This document shows, piece by piece, positions 43,101 to 51,522 of a stretch of 64,000 nt of DNA. A program made the position numbers and the translations under genes. The DNA lies in the NCBI RefSeq assembly GCF_965224175.1, contig NZ_OZ245041.1, forward strand, positions 434,001 through 498,000, given 5' to 3'. Each line of letters starts with the position of its first letter. Within the stretch, counting starts at the first letter, position 1. The DNA comes from Kordia sp965224175. GTDB lineage: Bacteria; Bacteroidota; Bacteroidia; Flavobacteriales; Flavobacteriaceae. The notes beneath the pieces were generated by a model. It searched no databases. It was given only the letters and a program-made list of their open reading frames with translations, and was not told the origin of the DNA.

Positions 43101-44165
43101 ATGGCAGGAAATACTTTTGGATCTTTATTCAAATTGACCACTTTTGGAGAATCGCATGGAGCCGCAATCGGAGGAGTAATAGATGGTTGTCCCGCAGGAT
43201 TGGAACTTGATATGGATATGATTCAGGAGGAAATGAATCGTAGAAAACCTGGGCAATCAGCAATTGTGACACAGCGTAAAGAACCAGATTCTGTTGTTTT
43301 TTATTCAGGAATTTTTGAAGGAAAAACAACAGGTGTTCCTATTGGATTTGCCATTCACAATACCAATCAGAAATCACACGATTATTCACATATAAAAGAA
43401 ACCTATCGTCCATCACATGCAGACTATGTGTATGACCAAAAATATGGACATCGAGATTACAGAGGTGGCGGAAGAAGTTCGGCGCGAGAAACTGCCTGTA
43501 GAGTAGTGGCTGGCGCAATTGCAAAACAATTACTTTCAAACATAAAAATAAATGCTTTTGTGTCTTCTGTTGGAGAAATTTCTTTAGATAAACCTTATAA
43601 TGAGTTGGATTTTTCCTTAACAGAAAGCAATCCTGTGCGTTGTCCTGATCCAGCGAAAGCTGCTGAAATGGAAGAAAAAATTAGAGAAATTCGCAAAGAA
43701 GGAGATACTATTGGCGGAACCATTATGTGTGTGATTCAAAATGTACCAATTGGCTTAGGTGAACCTGTATTTGATAAGTTGCATGCAGAACTTGGAAAAG
43801 CAATGTTATCCATAAATGCAGTAAAAGGTTTTGAATATGGAAGTGGTTTTGAAGGAGCAAAAATGAAAGGAAGTGAACATAACGACATTTTTAAAGCTGA
43901 CGGAACTACACAAACAAATCTTTCAGGAGGAATTCAAGGCGGAATTAGCAATGGAATGGATATCTACTTCAATGTAGCATTTAAGCCTGTTGCGACTATT
44001 ATGCAAAAGCAAGATACGATCAATAAAGATGGAAATATTGTAGAAATGCAAGGAAAAGGGCGTCACGATCCGTGTGTTGTGCCAAGAGCTGTTCCTATCG
44101 TAGAAGCCATGGCAGCATTAGTATTGGCAGATTATTATTTACTCAACAAAACCATTAAAATATGA
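43101..44165 (+). CDS. aroC: Chorismate synthase
   Basis: Makes chorismate from 5-enolpyruvylshikimate-3-phosphate, using reduced FMN; last step of the shikimate route. Clear signatures: the N-terminal FGSLFKLTTFGESHG, YRGGGRSSARETACRVVAGAIAK (about 115-137) and the C-terminal GRHDPCVVPRAVPIVEAM (about 318-336). The length of 354 is standard. A TACATTTG box lies at 43080-43087. Its stop overlaps the next gene's start by 4 bp (ATGA). Confidence 0.97.
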   Translation: MAGNTFGSLFKLTTFGESHGAAIGGVIDGCPAGLELDMDMIQEEMNRRKPGQSAIVTQRKEPDSVVFYSGIFEGKTTGVPIGFAIHNTNQKSHDYSHIKETYRPSHADYVYDQKYGHRDYRGGGRSSARETACRVVAGAIAKQLLSNIKINAFVSSVGEISLDKPYNELDFSLTESNPVRCPDPAKAAEMEEKIREIRKEGDTIGGTIMCVIQNVPIGLGEPVFDKLHAELGKAMLSINAVKGFEYGSGFEGAKMKGSEHNDIFKADGTTQTNLSGGIQGGISNGMDIYFNVAFKPVATIMQKQDTINKDGNIVEMQGKGRHDPCVVPRAVPIVEAMAALVLADYYLLNKTIKI

Positions 44166-44677
44166 TTGTAAAAGACTTCTTTACAGCTGTCATAAAAATA
44201 TTTGCAGTATATATTTTAATAGAAGGAATTATTTCGTTGGTAACTCGATTAATTTATTATTCAAACAAAAATCAAAGTCCTAATACACTCATTTTTACGA
44301 TCTGTATTGCGATATTCTTTGGAATCATTTTTCTGATGATGTCTCAAGCAGATAAAATAGTTAGTTTTTTACGATTAGATAAAGGATTTGTAGCAGAACG
44401 ATTTGACTTTTCGGTAGCACAAAGTCATTATATCGTTGAAATAGCGCTTGCCATCATTGGAGCGTACTTAGCATTCCGAAGAATTCCTATGCTAATTAGA
44501 AATATCTATGAGTTTTTCATGAGTTATTTTAATTATGGATCGTTAGCGCGAATGACATATTCGTCACTCACGGAAAGAGTGGTAATCAATTTAATATATT
44601 TCACAGTTGGAATAATTATTATACTTTTAAGGAAACCAATCGCAAATTTATTTATCCCAAATCAAAACAAAAGATAG
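44162..44677 (+). CDS. Membrane protein of unknown function coupled to aroC
   Basis: A 171-residue protein with four predicted membrane helices (about 8-30, 41-60, 90-108 and 143-160). No family recognised. It overlaps aroC by 4 bp and lies 27 bp before the symporter gene, so it belongs to the same transcript. Confidence 0.55.
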   Translation: MIVKDFFTAVIKIFAVYILIEGIISLVTRLIYYSNKNQSPNTLIFTICIAIFFGIIFLMMSQADKIVSFLRLDKGFVAERFDFSVAQSHYIVEIALAIIGAYLAFRRIPMLIRNIYEFFMSYFNYGSLARMTYSSLTERVVINLIYFTVGIIIILLRKPIANLFIPNQNKR

Positions 44678-44704
44678 TCTCTACAACAGAAATACAACCC
44701 ACAT

Positions 44705-46156
44705 ATGAAAAAAATGGCATTACATTGGAAAATATTAATAGGAATGGTCTTGGGAATTTTATTCTCATTCATCCTATTATCTACTTCTTGGGGAAGTGAA
44801 AAAGTAGTTTTAAAAGAAATTCCTGCTTCTCAAGAAATTGTACAGCAAATTGTAAATGGTGAAGTTGTAACTTCTATAAAAGAAATTGCCGCGAGAGAAG
44901 TAAAAACCACACGTGCTGAGTACTTTATCAGTCGTTGGATCAAGCCTTTCGGAACTATTTTTATCAATTTGCTAAAATTAATTGCAGTTCCATTGATTCT
45001 CGCTTCTCTTATAAAAGGTGTTTCTGATTTAAAAGATATTGCCAAAATCAAAAAAATGGGATTGCGTACGATTGCTATTTATGTAGTAACGACTTTGGTT
45101 GCCATTATTATTGGTTTAGGAATTGTAAACACGGTAAAACCAGGTGTTGGAATGCCGCAAGAAACTATTGAAAAGATTAAGGAAAAATATGCAAGTTCTG
45201 ATGGTGTTAATGACAAATTAACCAAAGCAGCTGCACAAAATGATGCAGGACCATTACAAGCATTGGTTGATATTTTTCCAAAAAACATATTTAAATCACT
45301 AGGAGAAGCAAAAATGCTTCAAATAATATTCTTTGCTTTATTTGTTGGAATCTGTCTATTGTTAATTCCGGAAAAACAAGCCAAACCAATGATTGATATC
45401 TTCGATTCCTTAAATGAAGTCGTCATGAAAATGGTTGATTTAATTATGCTTTTTGCGCCATATGCTGTATTTGCACTTCTCGCGAATGTAATCGTTGCTT
45501 TTGACGATCCTGAAATTCTAATGAAATTATTGTCATACGGATTATGTGTTGTTGCAGGATTAATATTAATGATTGTATTCTACTTAGTTCTCGTTAGTTT
45601 TTACGGGAAAAAGTCGCCATTGTGGTTCTTAAAACAAATAAGTCCGGCGCAATTATTAGCATTCTCAACAAGTTCAAGCGCAGCTACTTTACCAGTAACT
45701 ATGGAAAGAGTAGAAGAGCATGTAGGTGTTGATAAAGAAGTGTCAGGATTTGTATTGCCTGTTGGAGCCACTGTAAATATGGATGGAACAAGTTTGTATC
45801 AAGCCATAGCCGCTGTATTTATCATGCAAGTACTCACACCAGAAGCTATTACTATAGAAGTTCAATTAATTATTGTATTTACAGCATTATTAGCTTCTAT
45901 TGGAAGTGCTGCAGTGCCTAGTGCAGGAATGGTAATGTTAGTCATTGTATTAGAATCTGTAGGATTTGATCCGGCTTTATTGCCAATAGGACTTGCGTTA
46001 ATATTTGCAATTGACAGACCTTTAGATATGTGTAGAACTGTGGTAAATGTTACAGGAGATGCTACCGTTTCTATGTTGGTAGCAAAATCTTTAGGTAAAT
46101 TACATGATCCTAAACCAAAGAATTGGGACGATAATTACCAGCCATCTGAATCATAG
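44705..46156 (+). CDS. Dicarboxylate/amino acid:cation symporter (DAACS/SDF family)
   Basis: A 483-residue secondary transporter for glutamate, aspartate or C4-dicarboxylates driven by Na+ or H+. Key motifs: the serine-rich hairpin STSSSAATLPVT (about 326-337), NMDGTSLYQA (helix 7, about 361-370), and SAAVPSAGMVML in the second hairpin, then RPLDMCRTVVNVTGD (helix 8). An insert of ~70 residues between helices 1 and 2 (SEKVVLKEIPASQEIVQQIVNG) is extra-cytoplasmic. It stands upstream of the ATP-grasp unit, 64 bp away, and may supply glutamate. Confidence 0.92.
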   Translation: MKKMALHWKILIGMVLGILFSFILLSTSWGSEKVVLKEIPASQEIVQQIVNGEVVTSIKEIAAREVKTTRAEYFISRWIKPFGTIFINLLKLIAVPLILASLIKGVSDLKDIAKIKKMGLRTIAIYVVTTLVAIIIGLGIVNTVKPGVGMPQETIEKIKEKYASSDGVNDKLTKAAAQNDAGPLQALVDIFPKNIFKSLGEAKMLQIIFFALFVGICLLLIPEKQAKPMIDIFDSLNEVVMKMVDLIMLFAPYAVFALLANVIVAFDDPEILMKLLSYGLCVVAGLILMIVFYLVLVSFYGKKSPLWFLKQISPAQLLAFSTSSSAATLPVTMERVEEHVGVDKEVSGFVLPVGATVNMDGTSLYQAIAAVFIMQVLTPEAITIEVQLIIVFTALLASIGSAAVPSAGMVMLVIVLESVGFDPALLPIGLALIFAIDRPLDMCRTVVNVTGDATVSMLVAKSLGKLHDPKPKNWDDNYQPSES

Positions 46157-46220
46157 TATAAAAACTAACTATTTTATATACATTTAATACAACCAAAAAT
46201 CAACCAAAAAATCAACCTCA

Positions 46221-47252
46221 ATGAATATCTGTTTTTTAATGTATCCTTGGGAGGATATTGACCCAGAAAATGATACAAGTTTAGCGTTAATCAAAGAATG
46301 TGTAAAGCGAGGACATGGAGTTGCCATGTGTACACCTTCAAACTTAACCATAAGAGATAGTGTAACCAATGCCTTTTGTACGGTAATTAGTAGAATGGAC
46401 AAAGTGCCCACAACGCTAAAATCATTTTATGGGAAAGCAGTATTGCGAGAAGAAATGTTGCCTTTAGCTGGTTTTGATGTGATATTCATGAGAGCAAATC
46501 CACCATTGGATCCGATCATGTTAAATTTCCTTGATTCTGTAAAAGATGACGTGTTTATTGTGAATTCGCTACAAGGAATGCGTGAAGCAAACAATAAGTT
46601 ATACACAGCGGCTTTTGGTGATGCACACAGTAATATCATTCCAAATACACATGTATCAAAGAATAAAGATTATTTAGTACAACAAATTAAAGAATCAAAA
46701 GCTGATAAGATGATTCTAAAACCTTTAAATGGTTTTGGAGGTTCAGGTGTCATCTTGATAGAAAAATCGGCAATGAATAATATTAAATCTCTACTAGATT
46801 TTTATATTGCTAGTGGCGATGGAACTACAAACTATGTCATTCTTCAAGATTATATAGAAGGCGCCGATCAAGGTGATGTGCGAATATTACTTTTAAATGG
46901 AGAACCAATAGGCGCTATGCGTCGTGTACCTGGAAACGATGATCACAGATCTAACGTAAGTGCTGGCGGAAGTGTACAAAAACATTCACTCACCAAAGCA
47001 GAAAAAGCCCTGTGTAAGCAAATTGGTCCAAAATTAGTGAATGACGGATTGTATTTTGTTGGTATTGATGTAATTGGCGGAAAATTAGTAGAAGTTAATG
47101 TAATGTCTCCAGGAGGAATTACATATATCAATAAAGTATACAAAGTGCGTTTGCAAGAAAAAGTAATCGATTTTGTAGAAAGTAAAGTAGTAGACAAATT
47201 ACAAGCATTTGACAGACGCGTTCGACTGCGTAAAACTGTTGATGATGCTTAA
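46221..47252 (+). CDS. GshB-like ATP-grasp ligase (glutathione synthase family)
   Basis: A 343-residue ATP-grasp enzyme of the GshB type, which joins an acylated or gamma-glutamyl peptide to an amino acid using ATP. N-terminal domain MNICFLMYPWEDIDPENDTSLAL, ATP-binding KPLNGFGGSGVILI (about 172-185), VILQDYIEGADQGDVRIL, and metal-binding EVNVMSPGGITYINK (about 292-306) are all typical. No gamma-glutamylcysteine ligase (GshA) is in the window, so true glutathione synthesis is not assured. It heads a compact run with sulfurtransferase, N-formylglutamate amidohydrolase-like and QEGLA peptidase genes. The 3' end overlaps the next gene. Confidence 0.85.
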   Translation: MNICFLMYPWEDIDPENDTSLALIKECVKRGHGVAMCTPSNLTIRDSVTNAFCTVISRMDKVPTTLKSFYGKAVLREEMLPLAGFDVIFMRANPPLDPIMLNFLDSVKDDVFIVNSLQGMREANNKLYTAAFGDAHSNIIPNTHVSKNKDYLVQQIKESKADKMILKPLNGFGGSGVILIEKSAMNNIKSLLDFYIASGDGTTNYVILQDYIEGADQGDVRILLLNGEPIGAMRRVPGNDDHRSNVSAGGSVQKHSLTKAEKALCKQIGPKLVNDGLYFVGIDVIGGKLVEVNVMSPGGITYINKVYKVRLQEKVIDFVESKVVDKLQAFDRRVRLRKTVDDA

Positions 47253-48075
47253 AAACATACAATTAACAAATTCAATAGTTTCTACAGATTGGTTGCAAGA
47301 ACATCTTCAGGCAACCAATCTTGTTATTTTAAACGGAACCATTCCAAAAGTAGTCAATGCAAATGCTCCATCGGAAACTCAGCAAATTCCCAATGCACGT
47401 TTTTTTGATATAAAAAAAGTCTTTAGTGTGATTGATGCGCCGTTTCCAAACACAATGGTTTCTGTAGAAACTTTTACGGAAGAAGCGCAAAAATTAGGCA
47501 TCAACCAAGATAGCGCTATTATTGTATATGACGAACTTGGAATTTATGCGTCACCAAGAGTTTGGTATATGTTTAAATCGATGGGTTTTGACAATATCGC
47601 GGTGTTAGATGGCGGATTGCCTGTTTGGAAAGTAGAAAACCATCCATTAGAAGTAAAAAGAGAATACGACGGACAAATAGGAAATTTTCAAGCAAAAGAT
47701 AATCTGCAACTCTTTAGAAATTACGACGGAATGCTTCAAGAGTTGCAAAATGATAAAAATGTGATTTTAGATGCGCGATCGGCAGGAAGGTTTACAGGAG
47801 AAATTCCAGAGCCAAGAGCAGGTTTGCGTAGCGGACAAATTCCAAATTCTAAAAATCTTCCGTATACCGAAGTGTTAAATCATCATACATTCAAATCAAA
47901 AACAGCACTCAAAACAATATTTGAATCATTTCATACACAAAATTCACAGTTTATATTTTCTTGCGGATCAGGAATTACAGCATGTGTATTGGCATTAGCC
48001 GCAGCAAATGCAGGTTTTGAAAAATACTGTGTATATGATGGTTCGTGGACAGAATGGGGAAGTTTAACCCAATAA
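47242..48075 (+). CDS. Rhodanese-type sulfurtransferase (3-mercaptopyruvate sulfurtransferase-like)
   Basis: Two tandem rhodanese domains, about 277 residues from the ATG at 47242 (a second ATG follows directly; a TTG further up is unlikely). The C-terminal domain carries the active-site loop CGSGITA, the form found in 3-mercaptopyruvate sulfurtransferases, with the family end YDGSWTEWGS. It moves sulfur from a thiol compound to a protein or small acceptor. It overlaps the ATP-grasp gene by 11 bp, so translation is coupled; the pairing points to thiol metabolism. Confidence 0.9.
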   Translation: MMLKNIQLTNSIVSTDWLQEHLQATNLVILNGTIPKVVNANAPSETQQIPNARFFDIKKVFSVIDAPFPNTMVSVETFTEEAQKLGINQDSAIIVYDELGIYASPRVWYMFKSMGFDNIAVLDGGLPVWKVENHPLEVKREYDGQIGNFQAKDNLQLFRNYDGMLQELQNDKNVILDARSAGRFTGEIPEPRAGLRSGQIPNSKNLPYTEVLNHHTFKSKTALKTIFESFHTQNSQFIFSCGSGITACVLALAAANAGFEKYCVYDGSWTEWGSLTQ

Positions 48076-48086
48076 AACAATCAACA

Positions 48087-49154
48087 ATGCGTCTAGAAAA
48101 ACTACAAGATTTTGTTTGCAAACATATCTTTTACATAGCATTATACATTTCAATTACAGCACTACTTTATGATGTAACTGGCTTTTTTACTATCAAACTG
48201 CCAGATTATGTATGGATTATGCTAGACGTTCTTGATTTTGTAACAGTAGATTTAAACTTCTTCAACAATGAGTTCTTTACTTTAACTATTGGAGAAAGTG
48301 GTTTGTATTACAAATCGGTGTTAAATCCGTTATACATTCTGTTATTTCTGACAGGCGCAATTATCTACAAAGTAAGTCAACACAAGGAAAATCGTTTATT
48401 AGATTTTAGTTTCTCTATATTGTTTATTTCGAGCGTTTTAGGTGCAATTCAATTTATTATGCAAATGAGTGTAGACATATTTGTTAATAATTTGGACTTT
48501 TTTAAATATTACTCTTTGCCTGCTTTACTTTTATTTATAGTAAAACTTAGTGTGGTTTTATTTGTGAGTTATGTGTATTTAAAGAAGAGTTATCTCCTAA
48601 AGAAACGCATTCCATTAGAAGAAAACTACGTTAAAATCTATTTAAACAATAGTGACGATACAAACCTGTTAAAGGTAGAAAGAGCCACTAAATGGCAACG
48701 TTTTGTACATTATGTAATAGATGGTTTTCTCATTTTTCTGATATTTTCAAAATACATATTCGTAATGCCTAGTTTCATTTCCTATACACTATATACATTT
48801 GGAGATCATTTAGCTACGTTTGTCTTATACTTTATGGTAAGTACATTTTATTATGTTTTCTTTGAAGGAATTTTAAAAACGACACCAGGAAAGTATTTGA
48901 TGAATACAAGTGTTGTGAGCTACAAAGACGAAAATGTAAGTTTTGGACAAATAATAGGAAGAACGTTGTGTAGAAGAATTCCATTTGAAGCATTTTCCTT
49001 TTTTGGAAGCTTAGGTTGGCATGATCAATTAGCTAAAACAACTGTTGTAAAGCATGAAGCCGATAAAAAATACGAAAGAATGATAACTATTACACTGTCA
49101 ATAGCAGGATTAATTCTACTCATAACTGCAATATTTAATTTGATAGCATATTAA
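48087..49154 (+). CDS. RDD-family membrane protein
   Basis: About 355 residues from the ATG at 48087, 11 bp after the sulfurtransferase stop. Seven or so membrane helices; the C-terminal half (about 205-325) holds the RDD domain: FVHYVIDGFLIFLIF, TTPGKYLMNTSVVS and GRTLCRRIPFEAFSF, with the conserved Arg-Asp pattern partly kept (first Arg replaced by His-Tyr-Val-Ile-Asp). Function in the family is mostly unknown; some members move ions or small molecules. An upstream GTG in frame lies inside the sulfurtransferase gene and is unlikely. Confidence 0.75.
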   Translation: MRLEKLQDFVCKHIFYIALYISITALLYDVTGFFTIKLPDYVWIMLDVLDFVTVDLNFFNNEFFTLTIGESGLYYKSVLNPLYILLFLTGAIIYKVSQHKENRLLDFSFSILFISSVLGAIQFIMQMSVDIFVNNLDFFKYYSLPALLLFIVKLSVVLFVSYVYLKKSYLLKKRIPLEENYVKIYLNNSDDTNLLKVERATKWQRFVHYVIDGFLIFLIFSKYIFVMPSFISYTLYTFGDHLATFVLYFMVSTFYYVFFEGILKTTPGKYLMNTSVVSYKDENVSFGQIIGRTLCRRIPFEAFSFFGSLGWHDQLAKTTVVKHEADKKYERMITITLSIAGLILLITAIFNLIAY

Positions 49155-49168
49155 AATATACACCTTGT

Positions 49169-49576
49169 ATGGCTGAAAATACGCAAATAGAAACACTCAA
49201 AGAACATTTATTAGATGCACATGTAGAACTTGAAAAGCTTGCTTTAATTCGGAATAGCATATTCAAAGAAGCTGCTATTTGTGGTGTAATTGCTGTTGCG
49301 TGTTTTGTATTTGGCTTTTATGCAGAATCTGCTGAATGGACAAATTTCCCTGTATTTCCAGGCGCTATTTTTGTAGGAAGTGTTTTATTAGCTTTAGGAA
49401 TTCGTCCTTTGCAAAACTATAAAAATCAATTGGCTACAGCCGAAGAAAAACGAAAAGGCTTGCACGAATTGCTTAAGCAAGAAAATTTAGATTACAAAGT
49501 TGATATTCGCGTCACAAGAGATGCAAAAGGTGAATTTGATGTTAAGAAAAGTATCAAGCTTGTCACTAATTCTTAA
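49169..49576 (+). CDS. Small two-helix membrane protein, paralogue 1 (no cysteine head)
   Basis: A 135-residue protein: coiled-coil start (about 5-30), two membrane helices (about 36-51 and 62-78), second coiled coil and a beta-like tail (LDYKVDIRVTRDAKGEFDVKKSIKL). The tail matches that of the next protein (LDYEISIEISNEAHGDYDVEKKVKI), so both are paralogues, but this one lacks the cysteine-rich head. No named family recognised. Lies 14 bp after the RDD gene. Confidence 0.6.
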   Translation: MAENTQIETLKEHLLDAHVELEKLALIRNSIFKEAAICGVIAVACFVFGFYAESAEWTNFPVFPGAIFVGSVLLALGIRPLQNYKNQLATAEEKRKGLHELLKQENLDYKVDIRVTRDAKGEFDVKKSIKLVTNS

Positions 49577-49584
49577 AAATAACT

Positions 49585-50103
49585 ATGAACAATAAAGCAC
49601 ATTGTGGAATTTGTGATCACAAAATTTATGATTTTGATATTGGAGCCATTTGTGGTATAACCAATGAAGCGCCTAATTTTTCAGGAAAATGCAATAGTAT
49701 AAAACCTGAACAGCAATTGGAAGCTAAAATAGTAGACGTTCATACCAAACTGAAACTTGTCACTAAAACGAAAAAAGACACAATTGGTCACTTTATTTTA
49801 TACAGTTTGATCAACATAGCGATTGTTACATTATACTATTTTATATTTACTCATGAAGTACAAACAGGCGGAAAGAAAGGTGTTTTAGTGATTGCATTTC
49901 TTTCAATTTGCCTTTTCGGAATTGCAGTTGGTCCCATAAATACATATGTTATAGACTATAAAATTGCAAAAAAAGCAAAAGAAGAATTGGATGCACTTTT
50001 AAAAATCTATAAATTAGATTATGAAATATCGATTGAAATTAGCAATGAAGCTCATGGTGATTATGATGTCGAAAAAAAAGTGAAAATATTTCGAATAGGA
50101 TAG
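49585..50103 (+). CDS. Small membrane protein with four-cysteine head, paralogue 2
   Basis: A 172-residue protein with Cys7, Cys10, Cys23 and Cys36 in the head (CGICDHKIYDF, CGITNEAPNFSGKC), a pattern that would fit a zinc or Fe-S site. A coiled coil (about 40-62), two membrane helices (about 68-88 and 98-118), a second helix and a C-terminal beta-like tail follow. The cysteine spacing is identical in the next protein. The family is unknown to me. Eight bp after the preceding gene. Confidence 0.62.
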   Translation: MNNKAHCGICDHKIYDFDIGAICGITNEAPNFSGKCNSIKPEQQLEAKIVDVHTKLKLVTKTKKDTIGHFILYSLINIAIVTLYYFIFTHEVQTGGKKGVLVIAFLSICLFGIAVGPINTYVIDYKIAKKAKEELDALLKIYKLDYEISIEISNEAHGDYDVEKKVKIFRIG

Positions 50104-50148
50104 AAGTAGTTTCATTTTTTAAACCTAACTATTTTAAAAGAATAACGA

Positions 50149-50661
50149 ATGGAAATTTCAGCACATTGTAGTTTTTGTGAACACAAAGAGTTTGACTTTG
50201 CAAAAGGCAATTTATGTGGATTGACGTCACAAAAAGCTGATTTCATACGAAAATGCTCAAAAATCACATTTGATGAAAATGCGAAAGAAGAAATAGCTAA
50301 AATAAATTTAGAATATAAATTCCTGCAAGATCAGAAAACTAAAGTAATCGGACACTTAATTTTATTTTCAATTATAGGTGTTTCGGTTATTCTTGCCGAT
50401 ATTTATTTTACGCAAGTTTTATATGAAGCAGGCTGGATTTCTACTGGAAGTGTAATTGGAATTGCCTTCGGAATAGGATTTATAGGGTATGCATTCACAC
50501 CTTATATCAAATATACAAATACAAACAGTGTTGTAAAATCTCAAAAGCAACGCATGGATAATTTTTTTAGCTTGTATGATTATAGTTATGATATTAATTA
50601 TGAAGATGAAAATTATCTAACTGCTGTCACTTTACGGAGATCAAAACAAAAAATACGCTAA
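50149..50661 (+). CDS. Small membrane protein with four-cysteine head, paralogue 3
   Basis: A 170-residue paralogue of the preceding protein: cysteines at exactly the same positions 7, 10, 23 and 36 (CSFCEHKEFDF, CGLTSQKADFIRKC), coiled coil, two membrane helices (about 67-90 and 98-115), and a final helix with SYDINYEDENYL in place of the acidic tail. It may form a hetero-oligomer with its neighbours. Forty-five bp after the preceding gene and 16 bp before the next. Confidence 0.62.
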   Translation: MEISAHCSFCEHKEFDFAKGNLCGLTSQKADFIRKCSKITFDENAKEEIAKINLEYKFLQDQKTKVIGHLILFSIIGVSVILADIYFTQVLYEAGWISTGSVIGIAFGIGFIGYAFTPYIKYTNTNSVVKSQKQRMDNFFSLYDYSYDINYEDENYLTAVTLRRSKQKIR

Positions 50662-50677
50662 TCCAAGTTGAACAAAT

Positions 50678-51505
50678 ATGGAAAAACTAACTGTTGGACA
50701 AATCATATCTAAAATAGAGCAAGAAGAACTGTTTGAAGCAGTTTCAGCTGATTATTCTTTTACAATAAAAATTGACAAATATGTACCCTATGCTTGTGGT
50801 GCAGTACATGACGGACATCAATTTCGACGTGAACTTTGGGAGAATTGTATACATACAGAATACGATCGTTGGTTTGAGGAAGATCCTGCAACCAAAGAAA
50901 TGGTTCAAACGCATCCAATTGTTATTGCCGGAATGGATTCACGTTTTGAATACGATTTAAATCGTGCGCCAGAAAGTGCAATTTATGAAGACGCTTGGGG
51001 AAAACAATTGTGGCACAATCCGCTTCCTGAAGCAATGAAGCAGAAAAGCTTAGATAAACATGCTAATTTTTACAAAGTGGTACATGCATTGATTTCTAAG
51101 TTGGAAGAAAAATTTGGTGTTTGTGTTGTATACGATATGCATTCATACAATTGGAAACGTTGGGAAAGAGAAGTGCCAACCTTTAATTTAGGTACAGGAA
51201 ATGTTGATAATGAGCGTTTTGGTGAGTTGATAGAGTCTTGGCGTATAATGTTGTCTGAAATCAAGTTGCCAAACGGAATCGCTTCTACATCAAAAATTAA
51301 TGACACTTTTCAAGGAAATGGATATTTCTTAAAATACATCACACAACATTTTAGCAATACTTTAGTTTTGGCAACCGAAGTAAAAAAGATATATTGCGAC
51401 GAAATTAATCAAATCATGTTTCCTGAAGTAGTTGCAGCTGTAGAAAAAGCCTTAAAAACGCTCGTTCCGCAACATGCTAATGACTTTTATACAAAACATA
51501 GTTAA
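50678..51505 (+). CDS. N-formylglutamate amidohydrolase-like enzyme
   Basis: A 275-residue zinc-type hydrolase of the N-formylglutamate amidohydrolase (HutG/FGase) family, which removes an N-formyl group from glutamate or hydrolyses related amides. Family blocks: VPYACGAVHDGHQFR (about 32), HPIVIAGMDSRFEYDLNRAPESA (about 77), VVYDMHSYNW (about 151) and FNLGTGNVDN (about 169). No other histidine-degradation gene is nearby, so a role in its own unit, next to a ligase and peptidase, is more likely than histidine catabolism. Sixteen bp after the preceding gene. Confidence 0.83.
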   Translation: MEKLTVGQIISKIEQEELFEAVSADYSFTIKIDKYVPYACGAVHDGHQFRRELWENCIHTEYDRWFEEDPATKEMVQTHPIVIAGMDSRFEYDLNRAPESAIYEDAWGKQLWHNPLPEAMKQKSLDKHANFYKVVHALISKLEEKFGVCVVYDMHSYNWKRWEREVPTFNLGTGNVDNERFGELIESWRIMLSEIKLPNGIASTSKINDTFQGNGYFLKYITQHFSNTLVLATEVKKIYCDEINQIMFPEVVAAVEKALKTLVPQHANDFYTKHS

Positions 51506-51522
51506 GCAAGAATCCAGTACGA

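Noticed and set aside
46221..47252. Certain assignment as glutathione synthase (gshB)
   Set aside because: The ATP-grasp motifs fit, but no gamma-glutamylcysteine ligase is in view and the neighbours are atypical, so no gene symbol is given.
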